A stretch of 17,111 bases of DNA from Bacteroidales bacterium UBA3382 (GCA_002358965.1 DEPW01000062.1:1-17111); one strand, 5' to 3'. Positions 1-10,880 are shown, counted from the first letter of the stretch. Numbers and translations: made by a program. Notes: generated by a model not told the origin, from the sequence alone.

Positions 1-76
1 TAGACTTTTGTTATAATTTTGTCTCGTGTTGCACTTGCTCGTTGACTCTGCCCCAGACACAGACGGTGAAAGTCTT

Positions 77-107
77 TTTGACTTTTAAAAAATTATTCAT
101 ATTTTTG
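77..107 (+). promoter_or_regulatory. Bacteroidota-type promoter for gcvP
   Basis: A TTTG box at 77-80 is followed after exactly 19 bases by TATTTTTG at 100-107. This matches the Bacteroidota sigma-ABfr consensus (TTTG, 19-21 bases, TAnnTTTG). Transcription would start near 113-115, leaving a leader of about 50 bases before the ATG at 165. The position argues against the upstream in-frame TTG at 42, which would lie outside the transcript. A second TAnnTTTG match (TAATTTTG, 14-21) lies further upstream, but its -33 region would fall before the window. The rest of 1-164 shows no gene that I can support. Confidence 0.72.
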
Positions 108-164
108 CAGGTTGAAAAGGACTTAAGTCACTTACATAAAATAACACAGGATAACATATTTGAC

Positions 165-3041
<2,877 letters not shown>

Positions 3042-3065
3042 AAAATAACCAATAACCGATTCATA

Positions 3066-5114
3066 ATGAAACTTATAAAAAATATCAGATTCGCACTGTC
3101 CGCACTGCTGCTGCTCTTCGCAGGCACGGCGCTCAGCGCCCAGACAAAGCCGGTAGTAGTATGGAATACTTCCGCCGAGCAGGTGGAAGAGGGGCTTTAC
3201 AGGATAACCGTCGAGGCCACAATCGACGAAGGCTGGCACATCTACGGCATCGAGCCGTCCGAATTCATCATACCTACTTCCTTCACATTCTCGTGCAGCG
3301 AAGGGGCGCAGCTGAAAGACGGGCTCAAACAGCTCCAGGAGCCTAAAAGGGTGTTCGATGAATTCTACGGGGGCGAATACGACTACTTCGAAGACAAAGC
3401 CGTATTCACCCAGGATGTCCAACTGACCGCTTCAGGGGCGACCGTGGAGATGTATCTCGAATACATGGCCTGCAATGACATGAACTGCCTGCCTCCGGCC
3501 GACACCACCGTCACATTCACTTTGGGAGCCGAATCGGCTGCAGCCCCTGTGGCCGTTTCGGCCGAAGACCTTGCCTTGGAGGCTCCGGAAACAGCGGCTG
3601 ACGAAGAGACGATACAGGCCGACGACACACCGGCCGCAAGCACGAAAAAGCGTTCGAGCCTTTGGAGCAGCATCCTTTCGGCCATAGTCTGGGGCTTCGC
3701 CATGCTCGTGACCCCTTGCGTATTCCCGATGGTGCCAATGACGGTTTCATTCTTCATCAAAGGTTCCGAAAACAAGAGACTCGGAAGATTCCGCGCCGCA
3801 ATGTACGGCCTGTTCATAGTATTGCTTTACACCGTGCCTATCGCGGCGATCATCCTCATCACAAGGATAATCGGCGGGGAGACAGTCACTGCCGACATAT
3901 TCAACTGGCTCGCGACCAACTGGTTGCCTAACATCATCTTCTTCCTGGTATTCATGACATTCGCAGCCTCGTTCTTCGGAGCGTTCGAAATCACGATGCC
4001 GAGCAGGCTGGTGAACAAGAGCGACCAGGGAGCGAACAAGAAAGGCCTGGGAGGAGTATTCTTCATGGCTCTGACCCTTGTCCTCGTATCCTTCTCCTGC
4101 ACCGGACCGATCGTCGGCACCGTGCTCATCGAATCCGTACAGGGAGGACAGTTCTGGGACCCTATCATCACCATGCTGGCATTCTCGATAGCGTTCGCGC
4201 TTCCGTTCACGCTGTTCGCATTCTTCCCGTCGGTATTGAAGAAGCTGCCTAAGAGCGGAGGCTGGCTCAATTCGGTCAAAGTGGTGCTCGGCTTCATAGA
4301 GCTTGCGCTCGGTCTGAAATTCCTCAGCATCGCGGACCAGGCATACCACTGGGGCATACTCGACAGGGAAATCAACCTTGCACTGTGGATAGTGATCTTC
4401 ACCCTGCTGGGCTTCTACCTGCTCGGAAAGCTCCGTTTCAAATACGACTCCCCGGTAGAACACATATCCACCTTCAGGCTCCTGCTGGCAATCATCGTGT
4501 TCACCTTCGTGGTATACATGATTCCGGGAATGTGGGGCGCGCCTCTCAAAGCGCTTTCAGGATACATACCGCCTATGGCGACACAGGACTATGTGGTGAC
4601 TTCGGGAGGCTCATCCGTACAGGCAGCAACCGTCAACAACATGGAAGGACGCAAATATGCCGACTTCCTGCACCTGCCTCACCATCTCGAAGGCTTCTTC
4701 GACTATGAGGACGCACTCGCATACGCCAAAGAGGTCAACAAGCCCGTCTTCATCGATTTCACCGGCCACGCATGCGTGAACTGCCGCGCAATGGAGGAAA
4801 GGGTGCTTGCCGACCAGAGGATACTCGAAAGGCTCAGGAACGATTTCGTGATCGTCGCCCTGTACATGGACGACAAGACGGTACTCGACGAGAGCGAATG
4901 GGTGACTACCGAATCCGGAAAGGTATTCAAGTCCCTCGGGAAAATCAACTCCCACATAGCCAACGACCGCTACGGCATCAATGCACAGCCATATTATCTG
5001 ATTGTCGACCTTGAGGGCAACGAACTCGTACCGAACAGGAGCTACGATCTGGACATAGACGCATTCGTAGAGTTCCTCGACAACGGAAAGAAGGCATTTT
5101 ACGACAAACAATAG
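3066..5114 (+). CDS. dsbD: DsbD-type thiol:disulfide interchange protein (transmembrane reductase)
   Basis: This 682-residue protein has the complete three-part DsbD layout, which carries electrons from cytoplasmic thioredoxin across the inner membrane to periplasmic thiol proteins. Residues 1-26 are a signal peptide ending in ALSAQ. Residues about 28-155 are the immunoglobulin-like alpha domain with a cysteine pair (C136 and C141, in MACNDMNCLPP). After an acidic, Ala-rich linker (160-195) comes a membrane core of about eight helices (200-490), with the two expected redox cysteines C218 (TPCVFPMVP) and C345 (SFSCTGPIVG). The C-terminal thioredoxin-like gamma domain carries CVNC (C570, C573) and a YYLIVD strand after the Gln-Pro at 641-642. 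All six expected cysteines are therefore present. It lies 24 bases after gcvP and 39 bases before a TlpA-like gene, which is a plausible partner. No Shine-Dalgarno sequence is visible, as is usual in this phylum. A shorter CcdA-like role is unlikely given the intact flanking domains. Confidence 0.93.
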   Translation: MKLIKNIRFALSALLLLFAGTALSAQTKPVVVWNTSAEQVEEGLYRITVEATIDEGWHIYGIEPSEFIIPTSFTFSCSEGAQLKDGLKQLQEPKRVFDEFYGGEYDYFEDKAVFTQDVQLTASGATVEMYLEYMACNDMNCLPPADTTVTFTLGAESAAAPVAVSAEDLALEAPETAADEETIQADDTPAASTKKRSSLWSSILSAIVWGFAMLVTPCVFPMVPMTVSFFIKGSENKRLGRFRAAMYGLFIVLLYTVPIAAIILITRIIGGETVTADIFNWLATNWLPNIIFFLVFMTFAASFFGAFEITMPSRLVNKSDQGANKKGLGGVFFMALTLVLVSFSCTGPIVGTVLIESVQGGQFWDPIITMLAFSIAFALPFTLFAFFPSVLKKLPKSGGWLNSVKVVLGFIELALGLKFLSIADQAYHWGILDREINLALWIVIFTLLGFYLLGKLRFKYDSPVEHISTFRLLLAIIVFTFVVYMIPGMWGAPLKALSGYIPPMATQDYVVTSGGSSVQAATVNNMEGRKYADFLHLPHHLEGFFDYEDALAYAKEVNKPVFIDFTGHACVNCRAMEERVLADQRILERLRNDFVIVALYMDDKTVLDESEWVTTESGKVFKSLGKINSHIANDRYGINAQPYYLIVDLEGNELVPNRSYDLDIDAFVEFLDNGKKAFYDKQ

Positions 5115-5153
5115 CAAACACATGTCAAACCGCATAAAACAATTGATTGAGAT

Positions 5154-5627
5154 ATGAAAAAGATTTTATTGACACTCGCAGCCATAATGGCGTTCATAAC
5201 CGCATCCGCACAGGACTTCCCGAATGTAAGCGTGGAAGACAGGAGCGGAAAGGAATTCATGACAAAGGAACTGATCGGCAAACCGATGATAGTTTCGTTC
5301 TGGGCGATAACCTGCAAACCATGCATCATGGAACTCAACGCCATGAACGACATGTATTATGACTGGCTCGACGAGGCCGATTTCGAAATCGTAGCCGTAT
5401 CCATCGACGACGCCAGAAGCTCATCAAGGGCAAAGGCCATGTCGAGCGAATGGGAGTTCGTCTGCCTTTACGATGTCAACCAGGACCTCAAAAGGGCGAT
5501 GAACGTGTCGCTGACCCCTCAGACTTTCGTAATCGACGCTGAAGGAAACATCGTATACTCGCATTCGGGATACACGCCTGGAAGCGAGGTCGAGATATTT
5601 GAAAAAATCAAGGAAATAGCCGAATAA
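5154..5627 (+). CDS. TlpA-like periplasmic thioredoxin-fold protein
   Basis: This 157-residue protein has a thioredoxin fold of the TlpA/ResA/AhpC-TSA superfamily and is probably an exported thiol reductase. Residues 1-19 form a signal peptide ending in TASAQ. The redox motif is CKPC (C54 and C57), preceded by FWAIT as in TlpA-type proteins. The expected cis-proline follows as T121-P122, then a TFVIDAEGNIVY strand. A third cysteine (C104) lies outside the motif. The gene follows dsbD by 39 bases, and DsbD proteins typically keep such periplasmic thioredoxins reduced, so a partnership is inferred. Its TAA stop shares one base with the ATG of the next gene (TAATG), which suggests translational coupling. 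The specific substrate cannot be told from sequence; the cytochrome c maturation role of ResA is possible, but no cytochrome genes are nearby. Confidence 0.88.
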   Translation: MKKILLTLAAIMAFITASAQDFPNVSVEDRSGKEFMTKELIGKPMIVSFWAITCKPCIMELNAMNDMYYDWLDEADFEIVAVSIDDARSSSRAKAMSSEWEFVCLYDVNQDLKRAMNVSLTPQTFVIDAEGNIVYSHSGYTPGSEVEIFEKIKEIAE

Positions 5628-7324
5628 TGAAAAGAGTCTTACTATTGGTACTGGCGGCAGCCATGGCCGGATCCTCCGCTTTCGCGCAGGATGACGAGCA
5701 GAAGCCGAAAGGCAATTTTACTGGAAGCTTCGAAACGAACACCATATATTACATGTACGACAAGGGCCTGGGGACAGATCCTCAGGAAGGCCGTTTCGGA
5801 TCCAACAACTATCTCAAACTGGATTACACCAGAGGCCGTCTGTCGGTAGGCGCACAGTTCGAGGGGTATTTCCCGATATTGGACGGATTCGACATGGGGA
5901 CATACGGACAAGGCAAGAAGTTCTTCCTCGCAAACAAATATGTCAGATGGCAGGACAACAACTTCACCGTCCATGTCGGCGACATATACGAGCAGTTCGG
6001 AAGCGGACTTGCCTTCAGGAGCTATGAAGACCGCGCGCTTGGCTTCAACAACTCAATCGAGGGCGTATTTGCTTCATACAACTTCAACAATTACGTACAG
6101 GTCAAAGGTCTCTACGGCCGCCCGAGACTGTACGATACCTACGCCGACTCGTGGGTAAGGGGGGCCGATCTCTCGCTGTCGCTCAACGACATGCTCAGCG
6201 CATACGACTGGATGCTCTCTCTGGAAGGAAGCTATGTCAGCAGATACCAGACAAGAGGAGGCATGAGCGACACCTTCCTTCAGACCATCGGTGACAACAG
6301 CACCAATGTCAACCTGTACTCGGGAAGGCTCAACTTCGAATACGGAGGCTTCCATCTGTCGGGAGAGTATGTCAGCAAGAGCGACGATTTCAACGGCAAC
6401 ATGAATTTCGATCCGGAAACCATGACCCAGTACTATATAAGGAAACCCGGCAACGCCATCCTCGTGGAAGCCGGTTACAACGGCCACGGCCTCGCCCTGC
6501 TCGGTACTTTCCGCAGGTTAGAGGACATGAGCACCTTCCTGACATACGGCGCGGGCAACACTCCGTTCCAGTACGGTATCGGCAACACGCTCAACTTCAT
6601 CCCGTCGCTTACAAGGCAGTACACCTACATGCTGGCAAACCTTCACCCGTACCTCGTAGCGGACCCTCTCACCATGGCTTACGGCGAGAACGGGGCTGTC
6701 AGCCCGTGCGGTGAAATAGGAGGACAGTTCGACGCATTCTATACCATGCGAAGCCCTAACGACAGGCGCAAGAAATGGGCCTTCCATCTGAATTTCTCGA
6801 CATTCTATACATTGTCGGGCAACGGGGTGAAGAGCCAGCTGCTGTGGCAGGATCTCAACTTCGATGTGGAGAGGCAGTGGAACAGGAAACTCAAGACCGC
6901 CTTCCTCTACACCTGGCAGAAAAACAACTCGCACCTGCTTGCAGGAACGACTCCGGCCCAGTCCCACACCTTCGTGTACGACATGACCTACAAGATAGAT
7001 ACCTACAACTCCTTCAGGCTGGAACTCCAGTATCTCTATGCTCCGAGCAAGGAATACCGGGAAGAGTTCAACGAGGGAGACTGGGTTGCGGCTCTGTTCG
7101 AATACAACTTCGCGCCTAACTGGAGCTTCTACGCAAGCGACATGTACAATATCGACCAGACCAAGATACACTATTACAACTTCGGCTTCAGCTACTCGAA
7201 AGGCCGCACAAGGGTGCAGCTGAGCTACGGCCGTACACGCGAAGGCTACATCTGCTCGGGAGGCGTATGCCGCCTGACCCCTGCATATACGGGCTTCAAC
7301 CTGTCGCTAATTTCGGCATTCTGA
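5627..7324 (+). CDS. DUF6029-like outer-membrane beta-barrel protein
   Basis: This 565-residue exported protein resembles the Bacteroidota family annotated DUF6029. I recognise it from the overall pattern; its function is unknown. Residues 1-20 are a signal peptide ending in SSAFAQ. The mature protein is rich in alternating aromatic strands with Tyr/Asn/Gly turns and ends in Phe (SLISAF), the usual C-terminal signature of outer-membrane barrels assembled by BamA. The N-terminal part has the block GDIYEQFGSGLAFRSYEDR (residues 118-136), which appears to be the family core. Only three cysteines occur: C361, and the pair C543/C548 in the last turn before the final strand. The start codon overlaps the stop of the TlpA-like gene by one base. 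The neighbours DsbD, TlpA and the Omp28-like lipoprotein are all thiol proteins, which suggests that the C-terminal cysteine pair is their target. This is inference. Confidence 0.75.
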   Translation: MKRVLLLVLAAAMAGSSAFAQDDEQKPKGNFTGSFETNTIYYMYDKGLGTDPQEGRFGSNNYLKLDYTRGRLSVGAQFEGYFPILDGFDMGTYGQGKKFFLANKYVRWQDNNFTVHVGDIYEQFGSGLAFRSYEDRALGFNNSIEGVFASYNFNNYVQVKGLYGRPRLYDTYADSWVRGADLSLSLNDMLSAYDWMLSLEGSYVSRYQTRGGMSDTFLQTIGDNSTNVNLYSGRLNFEYGGFHLSGEYVSKSDDFNGNMNFDPETMTQYYIRKPGNAILVEAGYNGHGLALLGTFRRLEDMSTFLTYGAGNTPFQYGIGNTLNFIPSLTRQYTYMLANLHPYLVADPLTMAYGENGAVSPCGEIGGQFDAFYTMRSPNDRRKKWAFHLNFSTFYTLSGNGVKSQLLWQDLNFDVERQWNRKLKTAFLYTWQKNNSHLLAGTTPAQSHTFVYDMTYKIDTYNSFRLELQYLYAPSKEYREEFNEGDWVAALFEYNFAPNWSFYASDMYNIDQTKIHYYNFGFSYSKGRTRVQLSYGRTREGYICSGGVCRLTPAYTGFNLSLISAF

Positions 7325-7358
7325 CATCAATGAAAAACTTATTCAAACAACAAACAAT

Positions 7359-8675
7359 ATGAAGATTTACAGTTACATTATCACAGCAATCCTCGCGATA
7401 GCGATGTTTGCATCTTGCGAGCCTTCGGGCAACGGTTCCGGAAGCGAGGTCAACCTCATCCCAAGCTCGGCTACCATAAACGCCGACGGCGCCGATTCAG
7501 TCTACTTTACAGTGCTGTCAGGCGAAACCGATGTGACAGCCGACGCACAAGTCTTCACATCGAGCAACCAGGAAGTCATCAGCAAGTCTTTCGGCACCGA
7601 CATTCCGGGCGACTACAGATTCTTTGCAATCTACAACGGCGTACGCTCTAAAGACACGACCATAACCGCATTGAGCGGCCTGACCCTTACCGCCGACAAG
7701 GAAACCATATCGGCAAACGGCATCGATGTGGTAACATTCAGCGTCAGCCAGAACGGCAAGGACATCACAGCCGAATGTACATTCTACCTGGCAGGCGAAC
7801 AGCCTACAGCCCTCGAAGGAAACATATTCTCGACTACGGAACCTGGCATATACAGCTTCTACGCAACGAAGGACGACGCAACATCGAATACTGTTACAGT
7901 CAATGCAATGGTGGCCGAAAACAGCGCCCCTGCCGCATGGGATTTCTACGGAAGGTCCCTTGCGATCGAAATAACAGGTACATGGTGCGGCCCTTGCTCG
8001 ATGATGAAGGCCGGCTTCAAATCCCTCGAACAGAGCGGCTGGGATACAGGTTATGCTGCAGAGTGCCACATTAACGACAGCATGACCAATGCACAGATAT
8101 TAAACCTGGTTGCAAGTGCAATCTCATACACTGGCTCCGTTCCTTACATTCGCTGGAACTTTGATGCGAAATACACCTGCGAAGGCGCCATGGGTACTGT
8201 AGCCGCAGCCGCAAGCTATATCAGCCAGACGACAGACGCCGCAAACGCCGCATATCCTTGCACAGCAGGAGCTGCAGCTTCGTTCTACGAAGAGAACGGG
8301 ACGCTCATAGTCGATGCAAACATCGCCATCTCCGAGGCAGGAAACTACAAAGTCAACTGCTGGCTGCTTGAAGACAACATCGAGGCGTACCAGAATGCAT
8401 ATCCTGAAGCACAGCAGTGGGACATCAACAACCATGTCAATGTCATCAGGGCTATCGGACACACGGCCGACATCTACGGAAAGACCGTAAGCGCCGGAGC
8501 GCAGAGCACAGAGAACTTCACCTGGTCGTTCACTTCAAGATCTCTCGTGAACAAAGAGCCTGAGAACGCACATGTGCTGATCTACATCACCAGGGAAGAA
8601 GCAGGCGGTTACATTGTCAACAATGTCATCAAGTGCGACTTCAACAGCACGGCAAACTATCCTTACATGCAGTAG
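7359..8675 (+). CDS. Lipoprotein with two Ig-like repeats and an Omp28/thioredoxin domain
   Basis: This 438-residue protein starts with a lipoprotein signal whose lipobox is FASC (C20 is the lipidated residue), so it is membrane-anchored, probably in the outer membrane. Two tandem Ig-like repeats follow, at about 33-105 and 108-183. They share the pattern xATI/ETISA(D/N)G...FxV...DxTA followed by a G-(D/I)-Y-x-F strand, and they resemble bacterial Ig-like stalk domains. The C-terminal half (about 195-438) is an Omp28-related thioredoxin-like domain with TWCGPC (C210 and C213) and a VP pair (261-262) at the expected cis-proline position. It lies 34 bases after the DUF6029-like gene and just before a strong terminator, so it closes the operon. 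After C20 the sequence (EPSGNGSGSE) is not the strongly acidic surface-export signal known for some Bacteroidota lipoproteins, so which side of the membrane it faces is open. Confidence 0.85.
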   Translation: MKIYSYIITAILAIAMFASCEPSGNGSGSEVNLIPSSATINADGADSVYFTVLSGETDVTADAQVFTSSNQEVISKSFGTDIPGDYRFFAIYNGVRSKDTTITALSGLTLTADKETISANGIDVVTFSVSQNGKDITAECTFYLAGEQPTALEGNIFSTTEPGIYSFYATKDDATSNTVTVNAMVAENSAPAAWDFYGRSLAIEITGTWCGPCSMMKAGFKSLEQSGWDTGYAAECHINDSMTNAQILNLVASAISYTGSVPYIRWNFDAKYTCEGAMGTVAAAASYISQTTDAANAAYPCTAGAAASFYEENGTLIVDANIAISEAGNYKVNCWLLEDNIEAYQNAYPEAQQWDINNHVNVIRAIGHTADIYGKTVSAGAQSTENFTWSFTSRSLVNKEPENAHVLIYITREEAGGYIVNNVIKCDFNSTANYPYMQ

Positions 8676-8694
8676 GACTGGACAGACACAACAT

Positions 8695-8726
8695 GAGGCC
8701 GGCCGTCGCGCCGGCCTCTTTTTTTT
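8695..8726 (+). terminator. Strong intrinsic terminator closing the gcvP-dsbD-lipoprotein unit
   Basis: A perfect 9-bp stem (GAGGCCGGC at 8695-8703 pairing with GCCGGCCTC at 8710-8718) encloses a 6-base loop and is followed directly by eight T residues (8719-8726). It lies 20 bases after the lipoprotein stop. Read on the opposite strand it lacks a U-tract, so it acts only for plus-strand transcripts and not for the converging PfkB gene. Confidence 0.95.
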
Positions 8727-8759
8727 GTATCCGCCGAGGCTGCGAGGCGCACGAAGACT

Positions 8760-9764
8760 CTATTCGGTACGGGAGGAGTATTCGGCAATCCTTTCGCGTA
8801 TTTCCTGCTTTGCCGCCTTCCAGCGGGGTATATCTATCTTCGTCCCCACCACTTCGACGACCTTCGCGGCGATGATCGAACCTATCTCCCCGCAAGCCTT
8901 CAACGGGAGACCGAGAGAGTGGGCATAGAGGAATCCTGCAGCGTAGGTGTCTCCTGCACCGGTGGCATCGATTGTATTTGCCGGCCATGCCTCTATGAAG
9001 TGGCACTCACTGCCGCTGCGCACCATCGAACCGTCCTTTCCGACCTTGACAACTGCTATGTCGGAAAAACGGGCCATCTCCTCGAGGGCCTCCTCGGGTT
9101 CGAGGCCGGTAAAGGCCTTGGCTTCGGTCTCGTTGGCAAAAATGATGTCTACATAGTTGTCGACAATATCATGCAGGAAAGCCTTGTTGGACTCGACCAC
9201 ATTGTAAGAGGCCATGTCTATCGAGACCGTAAGGCCGGCCTGTTTGGCCAGCTCGACCGCACGGCGGATGAGGAACTGGTTCTGAACGAGATAGCCTTCG
9301 ATATGGAAATAATCATATCCGCGGAACATTTCGATGTCCAGCTCTTCCGGGACGAGTTCCAGGGCGGCCCCGAGATAGACCGCAAATGTACGCTCGGCAT
9401 TAGGCGCGGTGATGAACACCATCGCCCGTCCGGAAGCATGCTTTCCGATGAAGAGGTTCGAAGCTATGCCATACTGCTCCTGGTCGGATTTGAACAGATG
9501 CCCCAGCTCGTCGTCCCCTACCTTGCCTATGAAACCCGAAGGCATCCCGAAAATGGCCGTACCGGTAATGGTGTTCGCCGCCGAGCCTCCGGCAACATAC
9601 TGCACGCCCATAGTCCTGAGGGTCTGCCAGATCTTGTCTCCGGTAGCCTGGTCGACATGCTGCATGCTGCCCTTGGGCAAATGGAATCTTACCAGAAGTT
9701 CATCATCCGGCAACAGGGCCAGGATGTCCGTAAGGGCGTTGCCCATTCCTAAAATCCGCTTCAT
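8760..9764 (-). CDS. PfkB-family sugar/nucleoside kinase (adenosine kinase-like)
   Basis: This 334-residue cytoplasmic kinase has both PfkB signatures. The first, around residues 59-85, includes GGSAANT and FIGKVGDD. The second is DATGAGDTYAAGFLY (266-280), with the catalytic base at D272 and the GAGD anion hole. NETEA (211-215) is also typical. Proteins of this kind in Bacteroidota are usually annotated adenosine kinase, but ribokinase, fructokinase and other sugar kinases share the fold, so the substrate is uncertain. The ATG at 9764 is preferred over an in-frame TTG at 9785, because a TAnnTTTG box covers 9783-9790 and would put the TTG inside the promoter. The gene diverges from the flippase-like gene and converges on the terminator at 8695-8726. 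Confidence 0.9.
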   Translation of the reverse strand: MKRILGMGNALTDILALLPDDELLVRFHLPKGSMQHVDQATGDKIWQTLRTMGVQYVAGGSAANTITGTAIFGMPSGFIGKVGDDELGHLFKSDQEQYGIASNLFIGKHASGRAMVFITAPNAERTFAVYLGAALELVPEELDIEMFRGYDYFHIEGYLVQNQFLIRRAVELAKQAGLTVSIDMASYNVVESNKAFLHDIVDNYVDIIFANETEAKAFTGLEPEEALEEMARFSDIAVVKVGKDGSMVRSGSECHFIEAWPANTIDATGAGDTYAAGFLYAHSLGLPLKACGEIGSIIAAKVVEVVGTKIDIPRWKAAKQEIRERIAEYSSRTE

Positions 9765-9782
9765 ACCGATTGCTTTAAAGTC

Positions 9783-9790
9783 CAAAAATA
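9783..9790 (-). promoter_or_regulatory. -7 element of the PfkB kinase promoter
   Basis: On the minus strand this reads TATTTTTG, a full match to TAnnTTTG, placing the transcript start near 9776 and leaving a leader of about a dozen bases. No TTTG is seen at the expected -33 distance. Its position rules against the TTG start at 9785. Confidence 0.5.
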
Positions 9791-9843
9791 GGGTTTTTAT
9801 TCGGATTTTCCTGCCCGATGCGATTAATTTGTCCCGTAATTGT

Positions 9844-9851
9844 TACCTTTG
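9844..9851 (+). promoter_or_regulatory. -7 element of the flippase-like gene promoter
   Basis: TACCTTTG followed by CAG is a classic Bacteroidota -7 box, 21 bases before the ATG at 9873. The nearest upstream TTTG (9828-9831) is only 12 bases away, shorter than the usual 19-21, so the -33 part is not convincing. This box and the minus-strand box at 9783-9790 make 9765-9872 a divergent promoter region. Confidence 0.6.
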
Positions 9852-9872
9852 CAGTCTTTCAGACCGACTGAC

Positions 9873-10880
9873 ATGGACAAGAAGAGGAAAGACAGACTTA
9901 CAAAGGCGCTGAAATGGCTGGTTTCCTTCGCCATTGCCGCACTGTTGCTGTATCTGTCGTTCCGCTCGGTAAAGTGGGAGGAGTTCCTCCAGGGACTGAA
10001 AGAATGCCGCTTCGGACTCATCGTCCTGGCCATGTTCGCGAGCACTGCCGCATTCTTCCTGCGCGCGGCAAGATGGCGCGAAATCATGAAACCTCTCGAC
10101 AATGGCATCGGTTTCGGAAAGACATTCGACGGCATCAATATCGGGAACATATCCAATTTCGCCTTTCCGCGCGCAGGAGAGTTCGTAAGATGCGGAGTGA
10201 TATCCGCCACCGGCAAGCTGAGCTATGACCGCGTACTCGGCACCGTAGTGCTCGAAAGGAGCTGGGACATGCTCACACTCCTGGTGATACTTGCGTCGTT
10301 CCTTATGATCAAATGGAAAGACTTCGGGGATTTTGCCACGGAACAGCTGTGGGACCCTCTCGGCGAATCGCTCTCTTTCAGCCTGTGGTGGATCGTGGCG
10401 GCAAGCGCAATCCTCATTGCGGCAGCAGCCCTGGCAGTATACCGGACGCGCAGCAGCTGCAAGGTATCGGGGAAGATATGCTCCATCGTAAAAGGAGCGC
10501 TCCAAGGGTTCACCGCCGCATTCAGGATGAAAGGAAAATGGAAATTCCTGCTCTATACGGCAGCCATTTGGTTCATCTACTGGCTGATGAGCTACCTTAC
10601 GATGCTGTCGCTGCCGAAACTGGGAGCCTTGAACGCGACGGATGCAATGTTCCTGATGCTTGTCGGAAGCATAGCATGGGCCATACCCGTACCCGGAGGC
10701 TTCGGCTCCTTCCACATACTCGTATCGCTGGCGCTTACTTCGATTTACGGCATCGAATACAACGAAGGACTGGCTTTCGCCACACTCTCGCATGAAGCGC
10801 AGGCTCTCACGATGATACTTTGCGGGGTGATATCGCTCGTCAGAATAGCCCGTTCAAACGCGCATCGATCCGGTCGATGA
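9873..10880 (+). CDS. Flippase-like integral membrane protein (UPF0104 / LPG_synthase_TM type)
   Basis: This 335-residue inner-membrane protein has about seven or eight hydrophobic helices (roughly 14-30, 48-66, 124-146, 171-190, 223-246, 256-272, 280-292 and 304-324). It carries the conserved blocks of the lysylphosphatidylglycerol synthase transmembrane-region family: NISNFAFPRAGEFVR (92-106), VLERSWDM (126-133) and PVPGGFGSFH (272-281). In MprF the homologous domain flips a modified lipid, and stand-alone members are thought to move lipids or polyprenyl-linked intermediates. The exact substrate here is unknown. The ATG at 9873 is used rather than a TTG at 9840, which would lie before the -7 box. 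The 3' end overlaps the convergent deoxynucleoside kinase gene by 41 bases, covering the last 13 codons and the stop. Confidence 0.85.
   Translation: MDKKRKDRLTKALKWLVSFAIAALLLYLSFRSVKWEEFLQGLKECRFGLIVLAMFASTAAFFLRAARWREIMKPLDNGIGFGKTFDGINIGNISNFAFPRAGEFVRCGVISATGKLSYDRVLGTVVLERSWDMLTLLVILASFLMIKWKDFGDFATEQLWDPLGESLSFSLWWIVAASAILIAAAALAVYRTRSSCKVSGKICSIVKGALQGFTAAFRMKGKWKFLLYTAAIWFIYWLMSYLTMLSLPKLGALNATDAMFLMLVGSIAWAIPVPGGFGSFHILVSLALTSIYGIEYNEGLAFATLSHEAQALTMILCGVISLVRIARSNAHRSGR

Noticed and set aside
61..79. Hairpin AGAC/GTCT followed by TTTTT, as a terminator or attenuator
   Set aside because: The stem is only four base pairs with a 7-base loop, and the T-run overlaps the -33 box. It is too weak to call.
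42..164. N-terminal extension of GcvP from a TTG at 42
   Set aside because: It lies upstream of the predicted transcript start, adds 41 residues without family likeness, and the ATG at 165 gives the usual GcvP N-terminus.
22..164. Glycine riboswitch ahead of gcvP
   Set aside because: I looked for one because gcv genes often carry it, but I could not find a plausible aptamer core, and the predicted leader is only about 50 bases.
9765..9785. TTG start for the PfkB kinase at 9785
   Set aside because: The codon falls inside the -7 box, and the protein starts normally at the ATG at 9764.
9840..9872. TTG start for the flippase-like protein at 9840
   Set aside because: It precedes and overlaps the TACCTTTG box, so it would not be on the transcript.
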